NCBI GenBank assembly: GCA_910584955.1 | Contig: CAJUDC010000002.1 | Location: 1 to 45,455 of the forward strand | DNA length: 45,455 nucleotides | Source: an uncultured Paraprevotella sp. | GTDB lineage: Bacteria; Bacteroidota; Bacteroidia; Bacteroidales; Bacteroidaceae | Direction: 5' to 3' | Shown: positions 42,601 to 45,455 of the stretch, piece after piece | Layout of the letters: each line of letters opens with the position of its first letter | Position numbering within the stretch: the first letter of the stretch is position 1 | Notes under the pieces: generated by a model | What the model saw: the letters and a program-made list of their open reading frames with translations, nothing else | The model's database searches: none | What the model was told of the DNA's origin: nothing | Translations under genes and position numbers: made by a program

Positions 42601-43998
42601 CATACCGGAAAGAAAGAACAGGGGCATAAAGCTGGCCACTATGATAAGCGTACTGTTAAGAATGGGAATACGCACCTCGCGCGAAGCCTCGAACACAACC
42701 TGCCGCACGGAAAGGCGTTCCGCCTCGGGACGCTGACGATTTTCCCGCAAACGCCGGAACACATTTTCTACGTCTACAATCGCATCATCCACCAGCGAAC
42801 CGATGGCAATCGCCATACCGCCTATACTCATCGTGTTGATGGTAAGCCCCATGCCATGCAGTACGAGCAGCGTAACCAACAAAGCCAACGGAATGGTAAG
42901 CAAAGATATAACCGTAGTGCGGACGTTCATCAAAAACAAAAAGAGTATAAGAGCCACAAACAGACCTCCTTCGAAAAGAGACTGACGGATGTTGCCGATG
43001 GCACTTTCGATAAAACGGCTCTGACGGAAAATACGGCGGTCCAGATGAACATCGGCGGGCAACTCGCCTTTTAGTTCGTCCAAAGCCTGGTCCAGTTTAT
43101 CGGTCAGGTCTAATGTACCTACATGTGCCTGCTTGGTGACGGTAACGATAACCGCCGGTTTCAGGCGGTTCGAGGCTGTCCCCGTGCGGGGTGACTTGGC
43201 ACCGGTAACGACACGGGCCACCTGCCCCAGCAGCACCGGAGCATCACCGGCCTGCTTCACGACGGTCTGGCTCAGTTCTTCAGTCTGCCGGGTATGAATC
43301 ACACCTCGAACAATATACTCGTTGCCGTATTCATACAGCACCCCTCCCGAAGCATTCCGGTTCATACCGTCTACGGCTGTCAGCACTTCGGTCAGCGAAA
43401 CCCCGTAATACCTCATCCGGTCGGGGTTGAGCAGTATCTGGTATTCGCGGGCATCACCGCCCAGCACGGAAACAGCCGCCACGCCGCCCGTAGCCAACAG
43501 GCGGGGACGCAAAGTCCAGTCGGCCAATGTACGCAGATCCTCCAATGAAGTGGTATCAGCCGTAAGCCCGACAATCATCACCTCGCCCAGGATGGAAGAC
43601 TGAGGCCCCAGTACGGGACGCTCCACTCCCACCGGCAACCGGCCTTCCATTTCCGATAGTTTTTCGGAAACGATCTGCCGCGCCCGATAAATATCGGTTC
43701 CCCAGTCGAATTCCACCCATACTACCGAAAATCCGGTAGTGCTCTGCGAACGTACCCGACGCACACCGGCTGCCCCGTTCACAGCCGTCTCCACCGGAAA
43801 TGTCACCAGCCGCTCCACTTCTTCCGGTGCCATGCCGCCGGCCTCGGTCATTACCGTCACGGTAGGGGCATTCAGATCGGGAAACACATCCACTTCCATC
43901 GTAAAAGCCATATAGAGACCACCGACTACAATCAGCACGGCAGCCAATAACACAACCAGCCGGTTGTGCAGTGAGAAACGAATGATTTTATTCAGCAT
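39670..43998 (-). CDS. CusA/CzcA-type heavy-metal RND pump fused to a TolC-like protein
   Basis: The 1442 residues combine two proteins. Residues 1 to about 1035 form an RND transporter of the heavy-metal class, which exports cations by proton antiport, with twelve transmembrane helices and two large periplasmic loops. Transmembrane helix 4 reads GSLVDDAIVDVENVFRRL with D404 and E411 at the places of CzcA D408 and E415; the first CzcA aspartate (D402) is replaced by a small residue as in CusA. Residues about 1042-1066 (RRLLTGVAGAAVLLFAGSLPASAQ in two overlapping parts) look like a second signal peptide. The rest is an outer-membrane factor with coiled-coil helices (for example GYETKLKRGAATSLEVNKARM). 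Such fusions occur in Bacteroidetes. It follows the adaptor gene by 21 bp. Confidence 0.93.
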   Translation of the reverse strand: MLNKIIRFSLHNRLVVLLAAVLIVVGGLYMAFTMEVDVFPDLNAPTVTVMTEAGGMAPEEVERLVTFPVETAVNGAAGVRRVRSQSTTGFSVVWVEFDWGTDIYRARQIVSEKLSEMEGRLPVGVERPVLGPQSSILGEVMIVGLTADTTSLEDLRTLADWTLRPRLLATGGVAAVSVLGGDAREYQILLNPDRMRYYGVSLTEVLTAVDGMNRNASGGVLYEYGNEYIVRGVIHTRQTEELSQTVVKQAGDAPVLLGQVARVVTGAKSPRTGTASNRLKPAVIVTVTKQAHVGTLDLTDKLDQALDELKGELPADVHLDRRIFRQSRFIESAIGNIRQSLFEGGLFVALILFLFLMNVRTTVISLLTIPLALLVTLLVLHGMGLTINTMSIGGMAIAIGSLVDDAIVDVENVFRRLRENRQRPEAERLSVRQVVFEASREVRIPILNSTLIIVASFMPLFFLSGMEGRMLMPLGVAFIVSLFASTAVALTLTPVLCSYMLGTGGKRSASKPVGEPRWVCRLKGGYVRLLQGVLRHRKTVLAATGLAVALALGVFFTLGRSFLPPFNEGSFTVNVSTLPGVSLEESDRIGREAERLLLSVPEIVTVARKTGRAELDEHSLGVNTSEIEAPFELTGRSRAEVMDEVRHKLSGLAGVNVEIGQPISHRIDAMLSGTQANIAIKLFGPDLNRMYRLGNRIKAAVSDVEGVADLNVEQQVERPQLRIKPRRAMLAKYGVSPAEFADWVEVWLGGRVVGQVYEDDRAFDLTVKADEEHRATLAAIRGLTVDTPSGKVALETLAEITSAVGPNTINRENVARKVVISANVAGRDLRSVVNDIRERIEREVPMPDGYRVEYGGQFESEQAASRMLGLTSLLSVFIIFVLLYYQFRSLPQAGVVLLNLPLALIGGVLALWMSDGVVSIPAVIGFISLFGIATRNGILLIDRYNDLHRGGMSLSESVLQGSADRLNPIIMTALTSALALIPLVIGDDLPGNEIQSPMAKVMLGGLLSSTLLNGFVIPVMYLIVQHRSGKGGERPAPDGDGRGRRLLTGVAGAAVLLFAGSLPASAQSSDRLEAWLDTIENNNTLLRTLRAEQEVQRLENRSERAWSDPEVEFHYLWGTQGSGDVRKDVSVMQTLDWATLTGSKRRVSRSRDKMAGWQYRQDRNAVRLEAGRRLLDVVFANRNVRMLSVRAEEAQQLVEGYETKLKRGAATSLEVNKARMNAVACRADRTRAEAERQLLLDELRALNGGKEVLFADTMYDERHLLPEDFDTWYAGVATVHPLLRQAGEDVALNREQMRRIRREAIPPLSVGYMSERTTGEGFRGVAVGLSVPLWGTKTRLKQGRAAVVAAQHREADARLQLRVRLEGLYRRALALQAVATDYRNALQQANSAPLLRKALEAGSLSLLDYLTEVGQLYEAMEQAWAAERDFRQAQAELEAAAW

Positions 43999-44019
43999 AT
44001 TCTACCCTCCTCTTCTGCA

Positions 44020-45183
44020 TCAATGATTATGATTGTGGGCCGGAATGGCAGCCGAAGCGCCGACCAGTTTCACGCGGACAGCCCCTTGCGTCACAACACG
44101 CTCACCGCCACGCAATCCACTACGTATCTCCACGCTGATGCCGTCGTCATCCCCGAGAACGACTTCCTGCCTTCGGTAGCTATCGGCATCCTCCTGCACA
44201 TACACGAAATACAAGCCTTGTTCTTCCGTCAATGCCTGCCGGGGCAAAGTCAGTACGGACGGGCGTTCCGCTCCCAACAGCCATACCTCGGCATAACTGC
44301 CGGGCAGCACGGAACCGACATTGTCGAATTCGAACGTAACAGGCAGGTAAAAAGCCCCCGGCGCCAAGGTGCGCCCTGTCGAAAGCAACCGACCGTTCAA
44401 ACTGTCCAGGCGCAACACCTCTTCCGAAGAAGCCGTACGGAAATGAGCGCTGCGCACAGTTGACAGCCAAGCAGCCGACGAAGCAGGCACTTCTGCCTGT
44501 AAACGCAAGCGGCGGTTCTGGGTAATCACCATCAAAGGCTGACCGAGCGCGACATATTCGCCCGCATTCACCAGACATTGTTTCACATATCCGCTGATAG
44601 GAGCCGTCACTTGTATGCCTCCGGCTACCTGGCGCCCGACCGTACCGGCCACGGCAGCCTTCGCCGTGGCATATCGCAGGCGTGCTTCCTCCAGCTCGCG
44701 ATCGCTGATAAGCTTGTCTTGCGACAGTGCCTGGGCACGCTCCCATTCCCGATGGGCAGCCTCGTAATCCAGACGTGCTTTCTCCGCCGGATCACCGTCC
44801 GTCAGCTCTCTCGCCGACAGGCGGACAAGCACTTGCCCGCTCCGCACCGCCGTCCCGTCGGGAAATCCGTTTCCGGGCAAACTCACCAAACCGGCAGCCG
44901 TTGCCGAAACCACCTGTTCGTCTCCAACGGCGGACTGAATCGTACCGCTTACTTTATAAACAGGTGAAAAGGGCCCCGGCGTCACCACTTCCGTGCGTAC
45001 TCCGGCGGCACGAGCCTCCTTTTCGTGCCACACAATTTCTTCTCCATGCGCCGGTTCACCGGCTTCAGGCGACGTTGCCTTCGAGGATTCGGCTGCATGA
45101 TCGTGTTTCTCATGGGAACCGCATCCCAACAGAAGCATCCCCGCCAAGAGGAATGTTCCCCGGATAATTTTTGTCTTATTCAT
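44020..45183 (-). CDS. CusB/CzcB-type efflux adaptor lipoprotein
   Basis: Periplasmic membrane fusion protein linking the RND pump to the outer-membrane factor, 387 residues. Signal peptide with lipobox LLLGC (lipidated C21), then a His-rich stretch (HEKHDHAAE) and a second one at the very C-terminus (HNHNH), both likely to bind metal. The barrel-sandwich/lipoyl halves flank an alpha-hairpin (DYEAAHREWERAQALSQDKLISDRELEEARL), followed by beta-barrel and membrane-proximal domains. It is the first gene of the efflux operon, with a -7 box at 45300-45307 and a direct repeat upstream. Confidence 0.94.
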   Translation of the reverse strand: MNKTKIIRGTFLLAGMLLLGCGSHEKHDHAAESSKATSPEAGEPAHGEEIVWHEKEARAAGVRTEVVTPGPFSPVYKVSGTIQSAVGDEQVVSATAAGLVSLPGNGFPDGTAVRSGQVLVRLSARELTDGDPAEKARLDYEAAHREWERAQALSQDKLISDRELEEARLRYATAKAAVAGTVGRQVAGGIQVTAPISGYVKQCLVNAGEYVALGQPLMVITQNRRLRLQAEVPASSAAWLSTVRSAHFRTASSEEVLRLDSLNGRLLSTGRTLAPGAFYLPVTFEFDNVGSVLPGSYAEVWLLGAERPSVLTLPRQALTEEQGLYFVYVQEDADSYRRQEVVLGDDDGISVEIRSGLRGGERVVTQGAVRVKLVGASAAIPAHNHNH

Positions 45184-45299
45184 ATCTTTTTTCTTTTTAT
45201 AATGTAAAGCCGGACCGTTCTTGGGCTGTTGATCACTTACACGCCTCGGTCAGGCACGGCGTACTTTGTTCACGGATACGATTATCTTGCTCTCGGGAG

Positions 45300-45307
45300 C
45301 AAAAATA
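45300..45307 (-). promoter_or_regulatory. -7 element of the efflux operon
   Basis: TATTTTTG on the minus strand matches TAnnTTTG, giving a leader of about 110 nt. There is no TTTG at the -33 distance, which suggests an activator-dependent promoter. Confidence 0.5.
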
Positions 45308-45333
45308 ATCATTTCCCGATGCAACCGAATTGC

Positions 45334-45366
45334 AAACAGCACACTCCGGTCGTGTAAACAGCACAC
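45334..45366. repeat. 11-bp direct repeat upstream of the efflux promoter
   Basis: AAACAGCACAC occurs at 45334-45344 and 45356-45366, a 22-bp (two helical turns) period, immediately upstream of where the -33 box of the efflux promoter would be. This is a typical activator-site geometry. Confidence 0.7.
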
Positions 45367-45455
45367 CATCTATTAAATAAAGGAACAAACACTTCTTTCT
45401 GGTTCAGTAGCAAATCAGTGGGGATAAGCATACAAGTTGGCAATACGGAAAAGAA
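45367..45455. other. Window end, no gene identified
   Basis: Upstream of the efflux operon. A 48-codon minus-strand frame runs in from the edge to a stop near 45309, but its sequence is Cys-rich and unlike a conserved protein, so I do not call it. Confidence 0.35.

Noticed and set aside
45309..45455. 48-codon minus-strand frame entering from the right edge
   Set aside because: Too short and atypical; overlaps the efflux promoter region, so more likely non-coding.

Overview
The window reads as chromosomal DNA of a gut Bacteroidales (Bacteroides sensu lato). The signs are many copies of the Bacteroides promoter element TAnnTTTG (about -7, sometimes with a TTTG-like box 20-21 bp upstream), few Shine-Dalgarno sites, the conserved blocks tig-clpP-clpX(-recQ) and DUF177-rpmF-fabH-era-der, secreted GH95 and GH78 glycosidases, a two-component-type beta-propeller sensor, and a CzcA/CusA pump fused to a TolC-like protein. 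By eye the base composition is near 50% G+C. I cannot place the genus.

Layout. 1-482: start of a secreted protein cut by the window edge. 884-6606 (minus): trigger factor, ClpP, ClpX and a RecQ helicase. 6776-9223: lptB (minus), divergent from mlaE-mlaF (plus). 9248-14572 (minus): a fucosyltransferase-like enzyme, thiol peroxidase and a GH95 alpha-L-fucosidase. 14815-19372 (minus): the housekeeping row DUF177-rpmF-fabH-era-der plus a small lipoprotein. 19436-22205: orphan histidine kinase, a C11 (clostripain-like) lipoprotein protease and a small protein. 22696-31004 (minus): a patatin-like lipase followed by a membrane propeller/AraC regulator, then a GH78 alpha-L-rhamnosidase. 31104-39204 (plus): Xaa-Pro aminopeptidase, a secreted C1 peptidase, recJ, a second recQ and a sulfatase. 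39226-39445 (plus): a compact unit with a strong promoter, a roughly 180-nt transcript holding a 32-codon ORF, and a terminator. 39670-45183 (minus): heavy-metal RND efflux system (CusB-like adaptor, then RND pump fused to an outer-membrane factor).

How the genes fit together. The fucosidase, rhamnosidase and sulfatase point to host or plant glycan use, although no SusC/SusD pair is present. The propeller/AraC protein lies just upstream of the rhamnosidase and may regulate it. RecJ and the second RecQ form a likely recombination-repair operon. lptB and mlaEF serve outer-membrane lipid and LPS transport.

The least explained items are the small transcription unit at 39226-39445, the propeller regulator that lacks kinase and receiver domains, the phased 22-bp repeats at 10261-10345, and the internal signal-peptide-like segment in the pump-TolC fusion. 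I saw no tRNA, rRNA, insertion sequence, prophage or CRISPR array.
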